From Pseudobacillus wudalianchiensis (GTDB taxonomy: Bacteria > Bacillota > Bacilli > Bacillales > Domibacillaceae): 64,000 nt of DNA. Location: the NCBI RefSeq assembly GCF_001685015.1, contig NZ_MAYT01000006.1:208-64207 (forward strand), written 5' to 3'. How positions within the stretch are numbered: position 1 is the stretch's first letter; each line of letters starts with the position of its first letter. The position numbers and the translations under genes were made by a program. The notes below the pieces were generated by a model that was not told the origin of the DNA, made no database searches, and saw nothing but the letters and a program-made list of their open reading frames with translations. Positions 24,761 to 34,265 of the stretch are shown one piece after another.

Positions 24761-25700
24761 ATGAGTTTCCTCCTTTCGCATTCGTCCATTTGCCGAAATA
24801 ATCCGTGATTTCTTTTGTTCCCATTAATCCTTGTGGACGGTACAGCATAACAATTACAAGCACAAGGCTATAAATAATCATACGCGTTTCTGGATAATCC
24901 TGAAGGAATGTTGATACAATCGTCAGCAAGATCGCCGAGATTACAGCTCCAGATAAGCTTCCGAGACCACCTAAAACGACAAAGATCAAGATATCAAAAG
25001 ACTTCAAAAAACCGAAGTTTGTCGGTTGAATGATGTAGAAGTTATGAGCATACAATCCACCGGCAATTCCAGCAAAAAAGGAACCGAGTGCAAAAGCAGC
25101 AACCTTATAATAAGTTGTATTGATTCCCATTGCATCCGCCGCGATTTCATTTTCCCTGATCGCAATACAGGCACGTCCATGACGAGAGTTTGTAAAGTTC
25201 ACAATTACGAGAATCGTAATCAATAGGCAAATAAAAGCATAGGTCCAATCTGTCAAATGCGAAACTTGCATACCTGCAGCGCCGCCAACGTAATCAATAT
25301 TTAGAAAGACAATCCGGATAATTTCGGCAAATCCCAATGTAGCAATCGCTAAATAATCACCTTTTAAACGCAAGCTCGGAATGCCAACCATTAAGCCAGC
25401 CACAGCAGCGACAACTCCCCCTACAATTAAGGCAGCTATAAAAGGAAATTCCAGCTTCATCGTGCAAATAGCTGAAATGTAAGCGCCTACAGCTAAGAAG
25501 CCAGCATGACCGATGGAGAACTGACCGGTAATCCCAATAACTAAATGCAGACTAACAGCTAAAATAATATTAATGGCAATGAATATTAACGTATTCGCAT
25601 AGAACGGATTCAATGATCCGGAATTAATCAGAAATTGAACGACTCCATAAACAACTAACGAGAGAATAATAGATAACCAAAACCCTTTAGCTTTTTTCAT
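24750..25700 (-). CDS. livM: LIV-type ABC importer 1, permease LivM
   Basis: Integral membrane permease (316 aa) with about 8-9 helices. Family signatures are GQFSIGHAGFLAVGAY, the coupling segment RHGRACIAIRENEIAADAMG and VLGGLGSLSGA. ATG 25700 behind AGGTGGGA is chosen over the longer frame. It follows livH by 13 nt. Confidence 0.9.
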   Translation of the reverse strand: MKKAKGFWLSIILSLVVYGVVQFLINSGSLNPFYANTLIFIAINIILAVSLHLVIGITGQFSIGHAGFLAVGAYISAICTMKLEFPFIAALIVGGVVAAVAGLMVGIPSLRLKGDYLAIATLGFAEIIRIVFLNIDYVGGAAGMQVSHLTDWTYAFICLLITILVIVNFTNSRHGRACIAIRENEIAADAMGINTTYYKVAAFALGSFFAGIAGGLYAHNFYIIQPTNFGFLKSFDILIFVVLGGLGSLSGAVISAILLTIVSTFLQDYPETRMIIYSLVLVIVMLYRPQGLMGTKEITDYFGKWTNAKGGNSYGK

Positions 25701-25713
25701 CTGTCTGTCCCAC

Positions 25714-26589
25714 CTACACTTTCTCTCTAGTATTTTTGCCAAAGAGGCCAGACGGTTTGAAAATAAGAATTAATATCAAAATGATAAAGGCTGCAGCGTC
25801 TCTCCATAAAGAATAACCGAAAGCACTAACCACCGTTTCGACTACTCCCAGTACGAGACCACCAACCATCGCTCCTGGAATAATGCCAATCCCGCCTAAT
25901 ACGGCAGCAACGAAAGCTTTTAAGCCGGGAATAACTCCCATCAATGGGTCAATCTTTGTGTAGTAAGTTCCAAAAATAACTCCTGCTGCCCCCGCTAATG
26001 CAGATCCAATTGCAAATGTAAAAGAAATCGTTCTATCTACATTGATCCCCATTAAACGAGCTGCTTCCGCATCGAAAGAAACCGCCCGCATTGCTTTACC
26101 CATTTTCGTACGATGAACGATGAATTGTAAGATAATCATAAGAATAATAGAAACAGAAAGAATTAATAAAGACTGGCTGCTGATATTGACGCCAAAAATC
26201 TCAAATGTTTTGCTTGGCAATACGTTTGGATAAGCTTCCGGCTGGGCTCCTCGAATATAAATGACCCCATATTGAATAAAAAGCGATACCCCGATCGCTG
26301 TAATTAAAGCAGCAATTCTCGTCGCATTACGGAGCCGCTTATAGGCCACCCGCTCAATGACGACTCCAATGATCGCACAAACTGCCATTGCCAATAAAAG
26401 TGCTGGAACAAAGCTTAATCCCCAGCCTCCAATGGCATAAAATCCGATAAATGCCCCAATCATGAAGACTTCTCCATGGGCAAAGTTGATCAACTTAATG
26501 ATCCCGTAAACCATCGTATAGCCAAGGGCTATTAATGCATAGATACTGCCGAGTGATATGCCATTAACCAGCTGCTGTATCCATTCCAT
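25714..26589 (-). CDS. livH: LIV-type ABC importer 1, permease LivH
   Basis: Permease (291 aa) with ~8 helices. It has GYTMVYGIIKLINFAHGEVFMIGAF, the coupling stretch AMRAVSFDAEAARLMGINVD and VLGGIGIIPGA. AGAGGAG precedes ATG 26589. A terminator-like hairpin separates it from the binding protein gene, so it is probably read at a lower level than the receptor. Confidence 0.9.
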   Translation of the reverse strand: MEWIQQLVNGISLGSIYALIALGYTMVYGIIKLINFAHGEVFMIGAFIGFYAIGGWGLSFVPALLLAMAVCAIIGVVIERVAYKRLRNATRIAALITAIGVSLFIQYGVIYIRGAQPEAYPNVLPSKTFEIFGVNISSQSLLILSVSIILMIILQFIVHRTKMGKAMRAVSFDAEAARLMGINVDRTISFTFAIGSALAGAAGVIFGTYYTKIDPLMGVIPGLKAFVAAVLGGIGIIPGAMVGGLVLGVVETVVSAFGYSLWRDAAAFIILILILIFKPSGLFGKNTREKV

Positions 26590-26645
26590 GATTTTCACTC
26601 CTCTTAAAACTTTTTTCACCCTATTATTTTTGCCGATGAAAAAAC

Positions 26646-26672
26646 CGAAATGGGAGGATGCTCCTCCCATTT
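26646..26672 (-). terminator. Intra-operon hairpin between receptor and livH
   Basis: A perfect 12-bp stem (26646-26657 with 26661-26672), 3-nt loop, followed on the minus strand by CGG and TTTTTT. As in many ABC operons, it should let most transcripts end after the receptor gene. Confidence 0.75.
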
Positions 26673-26705
26673 CTCACATACTAGCATGATGGACAATTGT
26701 TCATA

Positions 26706-27902
26706 TTAAGGATTGATTTTTGTTTTAAAGACTTGCTTTCCGCCTTTGTATTCTAAAACAGTTGCGCTCTTAATAGGATTGTGGTTTTCATCAATCGTAA
26801 AGTTACCTGAAACAAGTGCTAGATTGTTTGTTTCTGCTAAAGCATCTTTAATTTTTGTAGAGTCAGTGCTTCCTGCACGCTTAATTGCATCAGCTAACAA
26901 GTAAACAGAGTCATAGCCAAGAGCATTAAAGGCATCTGGTGCTTGATCTTTATTTTTCGCTTTAAATGCTGCTACAAATTTTTGGATCTTTTCATCTGGA
27001 TCTTCAGAAGAGTAATGGTTTGTGATAAACGTATTGTTTAAGGCATCCGCACCCGCTAATTCTACAAGTTTCGGTGAATCCCAGCCATCGCCGCCCATGA
27101 ATGGTGCAGTGATTCCCATTTCACGTGCTTGCTTGATGATCAAGCCTACTTCTTCATAGTATCCAGGAATGAAAACAAACTCCGGATTTGCTGCTTTAAT
27201 ACGTGTTAAGGTAGAACGGAAATCTGTATCCTTCGCTACATATGCTTCTTGTGCAACAACTTTTCCGCCTGCTTTTTCAAATGTTTCTTTAAAGGAAGCT
27301 GCTAGTCCTTTTGCGTAATCACTGGCGCTATCTGCAAAAATGGCCGCATTTTTCACTTTTAATTCTTTAGCTGCAAAGTTGGCTGCCACTGTGCCTTGGA
27401 ACGGGTCAATAAAGCATGTACGGAAAATAAACTCATTTACTTTATTATTCGTTCCCACAGTTACGTTCGGGCTTGTTCCAGAAGGAGTAAGAAGAACCGT
27501 TTTGTTATCATCAGCTATCTGAACCTGTGCCACGGAGTTACCGCTTGTAGCCGCTCCGATGATAGCTGTCACTTTTTCTTGGCTTGTCAACTTGATAGCC
27601 GCGTTCGTTGCCTCAGCTGCGTCGGATTTGTTATCTATTTTAACGACTTCGATCTTTTTACCGTCAATCCCGCCATCTTTATTGATTTCTTCAACTGCAA
27701 GGTCTACCCCCTTGCCGATGGATTGTCCATAAGAAGCTACTGGACCTGACAATTCCAGGTTAGCTCCGATTTTTATGACGTCTCCATCTCCGGAACCGCC
27801 ATTACCTGATTCGCTGCCGCCTGCACATCCAGACAGTATGCCCGCTACCAAAGTCGCAGACAAAAGCATGTGTGGAAGCTTCTTTTTAAATATCTTTCGC
27901 AT
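26706..27902 (-). CDS. LIV-type ABC importer 1, binding lipoprotein
   Basis: Membrane-anchored type I solute receptor (398 aa, Peripla_BP_6). The signal peptide ends in lipobox ILSGC (Cys26), followed by a Gly/Ser-rich linker. The mature part begins IKIGANLELSGPVASYGQS, typical of Leu/Ile/Val or amide receptors. The start is one of two adjacent ATGs; 27902 gives better spacing from GGGGG. First gene of the operon. The ligand is probably an amino acid or similar compound, but the two SDRs next door do not settle it. Confidence 0.87.
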   Translation of the reverse strand: MRKIFKKKLPHMLLSATLVAGILSGCAGGSESGNGGSGDGDVIKIGANLELSGPVASYGQSIGKGVDLAVEEINKDGGIDGKKIEVVKIDNKSDAAEATNAAIKLTSQEKVTAIIGAATSGNSVAQVQIADDNKTVLLTPSGTSPNVTVGTNNKVNEFIFRTCFIDPFQGTVAANFAAKELKVKNAAIFADSASDYAKGLAASFKETFEKAGGKVVAQEAYVAKDTDFRSTLTRIKAANPEFVFIPGYYEEVGLIIKQAREMGITAPFMGGDGWDSPKLVELAGADALNNTFITNHYSSEDPDEKIQKFVAAFKAKNKDQAPDAFNALGYDSVYLLADAIKRAGSTDSTKIKDALAETNNLALVSGNFTIDENHNPIKSATVLEYKGGKQVFKTKINP

Positions 27903-27949
27903 CATAATCCCCCTATTTTCTGATTTTTCTAACAAATGAGAGCCTAAGC

Positions 27950-28400
27950 ATGTAAACCAGCTACACTATGATTATTAGAAAAAATCAAATATTTAGTATT
28001 ACACAATAGTATTTTAATTCAAACTTATTATTTAGTCTATACCTAATTTTCTTTTAATTGATATATTTCTGAATGTTTACTAATATAAGATTTTTCTTTT
28101 TTCATGTAACGCTATTGTCCTAGTGAAATTCCTTAAAAACCCATAGGCATTCCTCCATAATCCAAAAGTAATCTTCTTACTTCCAGTAATCTATTTTATG
28201 AGCATTCACCACATAATAAAACTAGCTATTTTCCACTTGTTATTTTATTTTTTTATACTATCCTTTGCTTTACTAAAACATTATTCATTTTTAATGCTTT
28301 TCTGTCGTCCTAAGATGAAATTAATCTTCTAAAGCAGACTTTCCTAACCCGCTCTCTCATATCATAGTAAAACATTAGCAAAAAATTCTATTGGAGTGGG
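27950..28400. other. Intergenic region, no gene seen
   Basis: About 450 bp of very A+T-rich DNA between divergent genes. It must carry the LIV operon promoter and the DedA gene promoter. Scattered TATTTAG motifs (near 27990 and 28030) echo the SDR palindrome half-site, but no symmetric operator or coding frame was found. Confidence 0.5.
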
Positions 28401-28407
28401 TGTTTAT

Positions 28408-29013
28408 ATGCAAAACTGGATGATCGAGATGATGGAGCAGTACGGTTATGTTGGGGTTTTTCTTTTAATTGCCTTTGAAAACATTTTTCCACCGATTCCT
28501 TCAGAGGTCATCTTGACTTTCGGAGGAACGATGACGACCTTCTCTTCTTTGACAGTAACAGGGGTTGTATTGGCCGCAACGGGAGGATCTCTGAGTGGAG
28601 CCATTATTTTATATAAAGTCGGCAACTTGCTTGACGTGGAAAGGCTTGAGAAGGTGATTGACCGCTGGGGGCATATTCTGCGGCTGAATAAGAAGGACAT
28701 TTACAAGGCTGATCGTTGGTTTAATGATTATGGCTACTGGACGGTTCTCGTCTGTCGGGTTATCCCGCTTGTCCGCAGTCTTATTTCGATTCCAGCCGGC
28801 ATGGCACGAATGAGGTTTTCGCTTTTTCTGCTTTTTACGGGGATTGGCACATTTATTTGGAACCTTCTTCTTGTCTCGGCTGGAGCGATGTTTGGAGAGT
28901 CTTGGGAGCAAATTGTTCTTTTTATGGACATGTACTCTACTATTATTTATTCATTGATCGGCTCCATGTTAACTTTTTCAATCTTTATGTTTCTATGGAA
29001 AAAAAGAAAATAA
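28408..29013 (+). CDS. DedA/SNARE-associated membrane protein
   Basis: Polytopic inner-membrane protein (201 aa) of the DedA family. Marks are ENIFPPIPSEVILTFGG near the N-terminus and CRVIPLVRSLISIPAGMARM with the conserved Arg. Family members flip lipid carriers or phospholipids and affect proton motive force and antibiotic resistance. ATG 28408 behind GGAGTGGG is chosen over an upstream GTG. It stands alone between the LIV operon and the aromatic cluster. Confidence 0.87.
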   Translation: MQNWMIEMMEQYGYVGVFLLIAFENIFPPIPSEVILTFGGTMTTFSSLTVTGVVLAATGGSLSGAIILYKVGNLLDVERLEKVIDRWGHILRLNKKDIYKADRWFNDYGYWTVLVCRVIPLVRSLISIPAGMARMRFSLFLLFTGIGTFIWNLLLVSAGAMFGESWEQIVLFMDMYSTIIYSLIGSMLTFSIFMFLWKKRK

Positions 29014-29017
29014 AAAA

Positions 29018-29128
29018 AGTGCCCTCTTTGAGACACTCCCAGGCTGTTGACAAACGTTCGCTTTCAATCAGCCTGATGGTATATAAAATAGAATTTCTCT
29101 ACAACTTTAGAGTGTCCTCTTTGAAAGA
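29018..29128. repeat. Dispersed intergenic repeat, copy A
   Basis: A core (29041-29108) begins GGCTGTTGACAAACG and ends TTTCTCTACAAC, with inverted-like ends. The sequence CAATCAGCCTGATGGTATA matches copy B at 42096-42114. The core is bracketed by direct repeats AGTG(C/T)CCTCTTTGA (29018-29031 and 29110-29123). It codes for no protein. Confidence 0.6.
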
Positions 29129-29131
29129 ATC

Positions 29132-31015
29132 CTAGATGGTAATTTCTCCAGCGACAATCAATGCCTTTAATGTTAACAGCAATTCATAGCTTACTTGCGG
29201 ATCGCGTAAATCTTTACCAAGCAAGGACTCTATTTTTTCCACCCTGTATCGTAAGCCGCTCATGGAGAGAGCTAGATCTTGCATCGTTTTCTCAAGATTG
29301 CCGCCATTCATTAGAAAGATATACAGTGTTTTCATCAGCTCGTTCTTTTTAGCTCCCTCACTTTCAAAAAGTGGACCTAACAAGTAGCAGGCTTTTTGCT
29401 TGATAGCCTCTGTATCTTGTGAACTTAATAAGATTCCTGTTACGCCAAGCTCCTCAAAAAAGGTAATAGGCTCTTTATAAGCACCGATCTTTAAGGACAT
29501 GGCAGCTTCCTTGTAAAAAGTAGCTGCCTGCTCGATTTGCCGGCCCTTTGTGCTGACGCCTATTCGGAATAAGCAAGCTGGATACGAACCGTTCAGATGA
29601 TCAATGAGCCGGCTGCACAATTCTTGCAGCTTATCCTCTGCTGTTGAAGCGTCCATTTGAACGAGCAGAATAATATCCCCTCCGCGCTGACCGGTTATAA
29701 GCTGGAGCTTTTGGTGTTTAAAATAATGCAGGATGGTTTCCGTTAATTGTTCATAAAAAAATAATTCGTTGGCCATGTCGTTTTGCTTGCTCTGATGGGT
29801 TAATACTATTATTCGAAAAGGCAAGTTTAAATCCATGTTCATATAACGGCCCCGTTTTAGAATCTCTTGTTTCGACGAGAAATAACCGTTCAATACTTGC
29901 TCAAGAAAATAACCTTTCATTCTCTCCATCGCTTCAAAACTCGTCTTTTCATTTAATAGATAGAGAGAGCAGACGGCAGCTGCCCTCTCTAAAATCATGG
30001 AATCAACTTTAGGAAATTCACTGATGCTGCTTTCATAAATAAATGAACAATAACCAAATACCTTTTTTTGCAGTCTAATAGGTGTAACCAGGCGTTGATG
30101 CTGTCCAGCTGTCAGTTTCTTCGTCTTTTTAATCTTCCCTTCAGCCTCACTGTGCTGCAGAATCTCCTTAAAGTCCGCCTCAATTTTCTCGTATTCCTCA
30201 TCTGTTAAACCGGCACAAGCAAGCTTCTCAAATTGAGGATTTTCAATAACGAGAGGGCATCCTGTTGTTTCATATACTGCTGCTGCGATCGATTGCAAAT
30301 CTTTTCCGTTGATAATTTCTTCTGTCAGCCTTTCATGAATCATCGCCGTCTTTTCTAAGTTATTGCGTTCTTCAAGCAACAGATTATACGTAACTTCCAA
30401 TTCTTTTACAATCGTTTTATTTTCGTAGTAATGTAATTCCTCATCCACTTCCCCCTGCCAGCGATGAAGGGATTTTCCGATATAACGGCATACCGGGTCC
30501 CCCATTCCTTGGCAGGCTACTTCTTTAAAAATAATAGTGTGGCCACAAACCGTTGAATAGTACCCGCTTGCATACCCGATCAGCGTATGGCAAACAGGCA
30601 GCTTTTCCCTCCCAAACTGACGGATATTCTCTTCAGCTTCATAGGAGCTGAACCACGTTCCTTCTACGTGGACATCCTTGACCTGTTCATTAGGTCGAAG
30701 GTGAATTTGAAACTTCGTTGTCTTTGCTTTTGTGTAGCCTTTTAATGCATGGAAGATGGAGCCTTGTTTTAAGACTTCTTGTATAGAAGAAAAATCTTTC
30801 TTCAGCGCCCGTTTTGCATCGTTTACCCCAAGATTCCAGCCGTAACGAATGAGGAAACCTTTCATTCGTTCAGTCCCGATATTTTCTGCAAGATCTTTAC
30901 GAAGCGTGCCGAAAACAGCTGCAGATGTCAATACGATTCTTTCATCATCCAACTGTATAACACCCTCTCGTTCTGACAAATGGAGAGAAGTCTCCGAAAA
31001 GATCTGATTACTCAT
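29132..31015 (-). CDS. XylR_N/V4R/PucR-type aromatic-responsive regulator
   Basis: Transcriptional regulator of 627 aa. An N-terminal XylR-type ligand domain (about 20-100) is followed by a V4R (4-vinyl reductase) domain with three conserved Cys (CHTLIGY, CGH, CQGMGDPVC near 145-185). A coiled stretch (about 200-235), a GAF-like region (240-370) and a PucR-type C-terminus with a helix-turn-helix (about 570-620) come next. XylR_N/V4R modules bind phenols directly and DmpR is the classical case; here the sigma-54 ATPase is replaced by a PucR output. It follows the HpaB gene by 20 nt, so it probably senses its substrate. Confidence 0.8.
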   Translation of the reverse strand: MSNQIFSETSLHLSEREGVIQLDDERIVLTSAAVFGTLRKDLAENIGTERMKGFLIRYGWNLGVNDAKRALKKDFSSIQEVLKQGSIFHALKGYTKAKTTKFQIHLRPNEQVKDVHVEGTWFSSYEAEENIRQFGREKLPVCHTLIGYASGYYSTVCGHTIIFKEVACQGMGDPVCRYIGKSLHRWQGEVDEELHYYENKTIVKELEVTYNLLLEERNNLEKTAMIHERLTEEIINGKDLQSIAAAVYETTGCPLVIENPQFEKLACAGLTDEEYEKIEADFKEILQHSEAEGKIKKTKKLTAGQHQRLVTPIRLQKKVFGYCSFIYESSISEFPKVDSMILERAAAVCSLYLLNEKTSFEAMERMKGYFLEQVLNGYFSSKQEILKRGRYMNMDLNLPFRIIVLTHQSKQNDMANELFFYEQLTETILHYFKHQKLQLITGQRGGDIILLVQMDASTAEDKLQELCSRLIDHLNGSYPACLFRIGVSTKGRQIEQAATFYKEAAMSLKIGAYKEPITFFEELGVTGILLSSQDTEAIKQKACYLLGPLFESEGAKKNELMKTLYIFLMNGGNLEKTMQDLALSMSGLRYRVEKIESLLGKDLRDPQVSYELLLTLKALIVAGEITI

Positions 31016-31035
31016 GCATCATCACCTGCTTACTA

Positions 31036-32547
31036 TTATTCTGTAACAACCGGTCTCTTGTGCGCGTTAACCCACGTGTCAGTCGTCCAGCCAGAAAGAT
31101 CGTATTCACTCATTGCTTGATCAACAAAGGCTTTATATTTTGCCGTTTGACCTGACAGCTCTGCATTTCTAAGTGTCTCTAACCGAATATTTTCATGGTT
31201 GCCAGCGTAATTGAGTTCGTACAATTCGTTGCGGCCGCCAAACTCTGTGCCGAGGGCATCCCAAATCAATTTCATCAGCTTTACCCGTTCTAACGCATCA
31301 ATCCCTGATCCTTTATAATATTGGTCGAGATACTGGCGGAGCTCTGGATTCTCGAAGTCTTTCGCGCTAGAGGGAAGTTGTATTAATCCACCAGCTACTA
31401 CTGTTTCAAAGATTTCTTTTACCCTTGGCCATACCATCGGGGCCAGCACCCGATAGGCTGCAGCCGACTGCCCATTCGGCAGGACTACGCCATTCTCTCC
31501 CTTTTCTGGATCTGTTGCCATCGCTGTCGAAAGCGCCCAAAACATATTTCTCCAGGCGAGCACTTGACCAATATTCGCTTGAACCCCTCTAAATCCCTTC
31601 GTGCCAGAGGCTTCGGTCGCTTTAATTAATAAACCTGCCATGAAGTCCAGCTTCACCGCAAAACGGGTACATCCGTGGAATGTATAGCGATTCATCCAAC
31701 CAGTTTTTCCGCGAAAGCCGTTCGCAATTTCAATATTGCGGTAAGCTAATACGTTTTCCCATGGCACCAATACCCGATCCAGCACGATCACCGCATCATT
31801 TTCGTCAAAACGGCTCGAGAGCGGATAGTCAAAAGGAGTTCCTGACTTTGCTGCCATCAGCTCATACGATTGCCGGCTAATGATTTTCAATCCCGGTGCA
31901 TTCATGTCGATAAAGAAAATTAAGGCGTGATCCAAATCATCCTCCGCCAGGTCAACAGGTGAATAATTCGCCACAAAGTTATAGTTCGTAATCGCCGCAG
32001 ATGTCCCTACCATTTTGGCACCGCTTACAATAATCCCGTTATCTCGTTCTTCTATGACACGGACAAACACATCTTTATTTTCGTGAAGCGGCTTGGAACG
32101 ATCCATTTGCGGATTAATAATCGTATGATTGCAAAACGGCACTTCTTTCGTTGTTTTCTCATACCATCGACGTGCATTATCTTCAAACCCTTGATAAAAA
32201 TTGGCGTATGGTTTTAAGTGAGCAGAAAAAGCTGCTTTGTAATCAGGTGTTCTGCCCATGAAACCATAGCTTAACTTGGACCACTCAGCGATGGCATCCC
32301 GAGCCTCTAGGAGTTCCTGAGCACTTGTAGAAGGTTTAAAAAACTTTTGTGTGACATGCCCCTCTTCTGTTTTCGATGTTAAAATTGGTGCTGTCTCTGG
32401 TTGGTGAAGAGCATCATATAATCTTGCCATTGATCGCACAGAATTTTGATAGGCAGGATGTGTCGTGACATCCTCGATTTTTTCTCCATTTAAGTAAACA
32501 ACACGCCCATCTCGCAAGCTCTCTATATACTCTTGGCCATTCATCAT
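31036..32547 (-). CDS. 4-hydroxyphenylacetate 3-hydroxylase family monooxygenase (HpaB-like)
   Basis: FADH2-dependent aromatic hydroxylase large component (503 aa). Key stretches are FMGRTPDYKAAF, FCNHTIINPQMDRSKP, GTSAAITNYNFVANY, DRVLVPWENVLAYRN and RYTFHGCTRFAVKLDF. It puts a hydroxyl group ortho to a phenolic OH, using reduced flavin from a separate reductase. No HpaC-type reductase gene is visible in the window. ATG 32547 behind GAGGAGG is used. It is cotranscribed with the XylR_N/V4R regulator, and the second LIV importer lies just upstream. True substrate is unknown; 4-hydroxyphenylacetate, phenol and tyrosol-type compounds are all possible. Confidence 0.85.
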   Translation of the reverse strand: MMNGQEYIESLRDGRVVYLNGEKIEDVTTHPAYQNSVRSMARLYDALHQPETAPILTSKTEEGHVTQKFFKPSTSAQELLEARDAIAEWSKLSYGFMGRTPDYKAAFSAHLKPYANFYQGFEDNARRWYEKTTKEVPFCNHTIINPQMDRSKPLHENKDVFVRVIEERDNGIIVSGAKMVGTSAAITNYNFVANYSPVDLAEDDLDHALIFFIDMNAPGLKIISRQSYELMAAKSGTPFDYPLSSRFDENDAVIVLDRVLVPWENVLAYRNIEIANGFRGKTGWMNRYTFHGCTRFAVKLDFMAGLLIKATEASGTKGFRGVQANIGQVLAWRNMFWALSTAMATDPEKGENGVVLPNGQSAAAYRVLAPMVWPRVKEIFETVVAGGLIQLPSSAKDFENPELRQYLDQYYKGSGIDALERVKLMKLIWDALGTEFGGRNELYELNYAGNHENIRLETLRNAELSGQTAKYKAFVDQAMSEYDLSGWTTDTWVNAHKRPVVTE

Positions 32548-32560
32548 AATAAAACCTCCT

Positions 32561-32575
32561 CGTTATCAGAAAATT
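32561..32575. promoter_or_regulatory. CodY-like motif before hpaB
   Basis: On the minus strand AATTTTCTGATAACG matches the CodY consensus AATTTTCWGAAAATT at 12 of 15 positions. It lies next to the ribosome binding site of the hpaB-like gene. Three mismatches make this only a candidate. Confidence 0.35.
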
Positions 32576-32729
32576 CTTTCTGTTTCTTTTATGATAATAA
32601 ATAGCCGATCATTTTCCTACAACAAAAACTAACTAAAAAACATTGATTGTTAAACATTTTTTGCTTAATTTCTTAGAGCAATAAAAAGCTGATCAGCAGC
32701 CTAACATCCGTACCGATAAGAATGTCAAA

Positions 32730-32784
32730 GAAGCTGGCCTTGAAGGGTTCCTTCTTATCCCCTTTCAGTGCCAGCTTCCTTTTT
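32730..32784 (-). terminator. Terminator after LIV operon 2
   Basis: GAAGCTGGC (32730-32738) pairs with GCCAGCTTC (32770-32778), and a second inner stem (AAGGG/CCCTT) strengthens it. T-rich sequence follows. Confidence 0.7.
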
Positions 32785-32789
32785 ATAAA

Positions 32790-33482
32790 TCAAGAGCTTA
32801 ACGATAAAAATTGATTTCTTACATTATGATCAAATTCCTCAGCGGGACCTTCAAATATTACGGTTCCCTTATTTAAAATGTAGACATAGTCAGCTAAGTC
32901 AGCAGCCATGGCTAAATTTTGTTCAACTAACAGCATAGACAGCCCCTCTTCTTTTAGCTGTTTGATAATCTTGATCACTTCTCTTACCATTAGGGGAGAA
33001 AGCCCTTCTGACGGCTCATCTAGCAACAGGATTTCTGGATTTGTCATTAATGCCCGGCCAATCGATAACATTTGCTGTTCTCCGCCGCTCAAATTCCCTC
33101 CCATTGAAGTCTGCCGCTCTTTCAATCTTGGAAACATTTCATAGACTTTCCCAATCGTCCAGCCGCCTTTAACTGGTCTATGTGTAGTCAATAAATTTTC
33201 TTTCACCGTTAGGTTAGGAAAAATCCGCCTTCCCTGTGGAACTAATCCGATTCCCGCCTTTGATATTTCATGGCTCGGCTTTCGTTGTATTTCCTTCCCG
33301 CTCAACGCGATCGTACCTTTTTTAGGTGGGACAAACCCAATAATGGAATGGAGAGTCGTTGTTTTTCCCATGCCATTTCGGCCAAGCAGGACGGATACAG
33401 ATCCTTTTTTCACGTGTAAAGATACTCCGTGCAAAACATGACTTTCCCCATAATACGTATGGATGTTTTGAACATCTAACAT
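32790..33482 (-). CDS. livF: LIV-type ABC importer 2, ATPase LivF
   Basis: ATPase (230 aa) with Walker A GRNGMGKT, signature [15 protein letters not shown] and the LivF marker [17 protein letters not shown]. It overlaps the LivG gene by 7 nt and closes the second LIV operon. It differs clearly from importer 1 LivF, so this is not a recent duplicate. Confidence 0.9.
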   Translation of the reverse strand: MLDVQNIHTYYGESHVLHGVSLHVKKGSVSVLLGRNGMGKTTTLHSIIGFVPPKKGTIALSGKEIQRKPSHEISKAGIGLVPQGRRIFPNLTVKENLLTTHRPVKGGWTIGKVYEMFPRLKERQTSMGGNLSGGEQQMLSIGRALMTNPEILLLDEPSEGLSPLMVREVIKIIKQLKEEGLSMLLVEQNLAMAADLADYVYILNKGTVIFEGPAEEFDHNVRNQFLSLSS

Positions 33483-34246
33483 ACTAATTCATCCCCGCTT
33501 CCGATATAAATTTTATTCACCCTCTCATCCGCCCTCACCTTTTCCGGCTCTCCTTCAGCCAGCACTCCACCGTCATACAATACAACCATGCGGTCCGCTA
33601 AACCGAATACGATGTCAAGATCATGCTCGATGATCATTAATGTTAAGTCCCTTGGAAGCTTGTAGAGCAAATTCACAATATAGTCTGTTTCTGATTGAGA
33701 CATTCCAGCCGTTGGTTCATCCAGCAACAAAATGGAAGGCTCCATCGCTACACCTAACAAAATTTCAATTTGACGCTGTTCCCCGTATGACAAATTTTTA
33801 ATGACGGCATTCCGCTGATAAAACAATCCCCATTTTTTAAGCAATTCATCCGCTTCCTCATATAAGCGGGGATATTTCTTTATGTTGCGCAACTGATACC
33901 ACACTTTGCCAAACCCTTGTTTTCTTTGTAAGACGAGCAATAAATTTTCTAGTACAGTAAGCTCGTTTAATAAATTATTTTTCTGGAATGTACGGACAAT
34001 TCCATTTCGGGCCCGCTTATAATTTGGCTGTTTCGTTATATTATGGCCGTCATGATAGATTTCTCCGACGGACGGTTCCAGGTCACCCGTTAGCAAATTA
34101 AAGAACGTCGTTTTCCCAGCCCCATTGGGTCCGATAATACCGATACGCTCCCCCTTTTTTACTTCAAGAGAAATATCCTTTAAAATATGCAATCCTCCAA
34201 AGCTTTTACCTACTCTGCTAATGGTTAAAATATGATCTGTCCGCAT
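33476..34246 (-). CDS. livG: LIV-type ABC importer 2, ATPase LivG
   Basis: ATPase (256 aa) with Walker [24 protein letters not shown] signature, [12 protein letters not shown] and the LivG segment [19 protein letters not shown] precedes ATG closely. It lies between the permease and LivF genes of the second LIV operon. Confidence 0.9.
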   Translation of the reverse strand: MRTDHILTISRVGKSFGGLHILKDISLEVKKGERIGIIGPNGAGKTTFFNLLTGDLEPSVGEIYHDGHNITKQPNYKRARNGIVRTFQKNNLLNELTVLENLLLVLQRKQGFGKVWYQLRNIKKYPRLYEEADELLKKWGLFYQRNAVIKNLSYGEQRQIEILLGVAMEPSILLLDEPTAGMSQSETDYIVNLLYKLPRDLTLMIIEHDLDIVFGLADRMVVLYDGGVLAEGEPEKVRADERVNKIYIGSGDELVC

Positions 34247-34265
34247 CCTCTCACCTCAACTTTCA

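Noticed and set aside
27905-27925. CodY box at the LIV operon 1 receptor gene
   Set aside because: The best match has four mismatches of fifteen in A+T-rich DNA, which is not meaningful.
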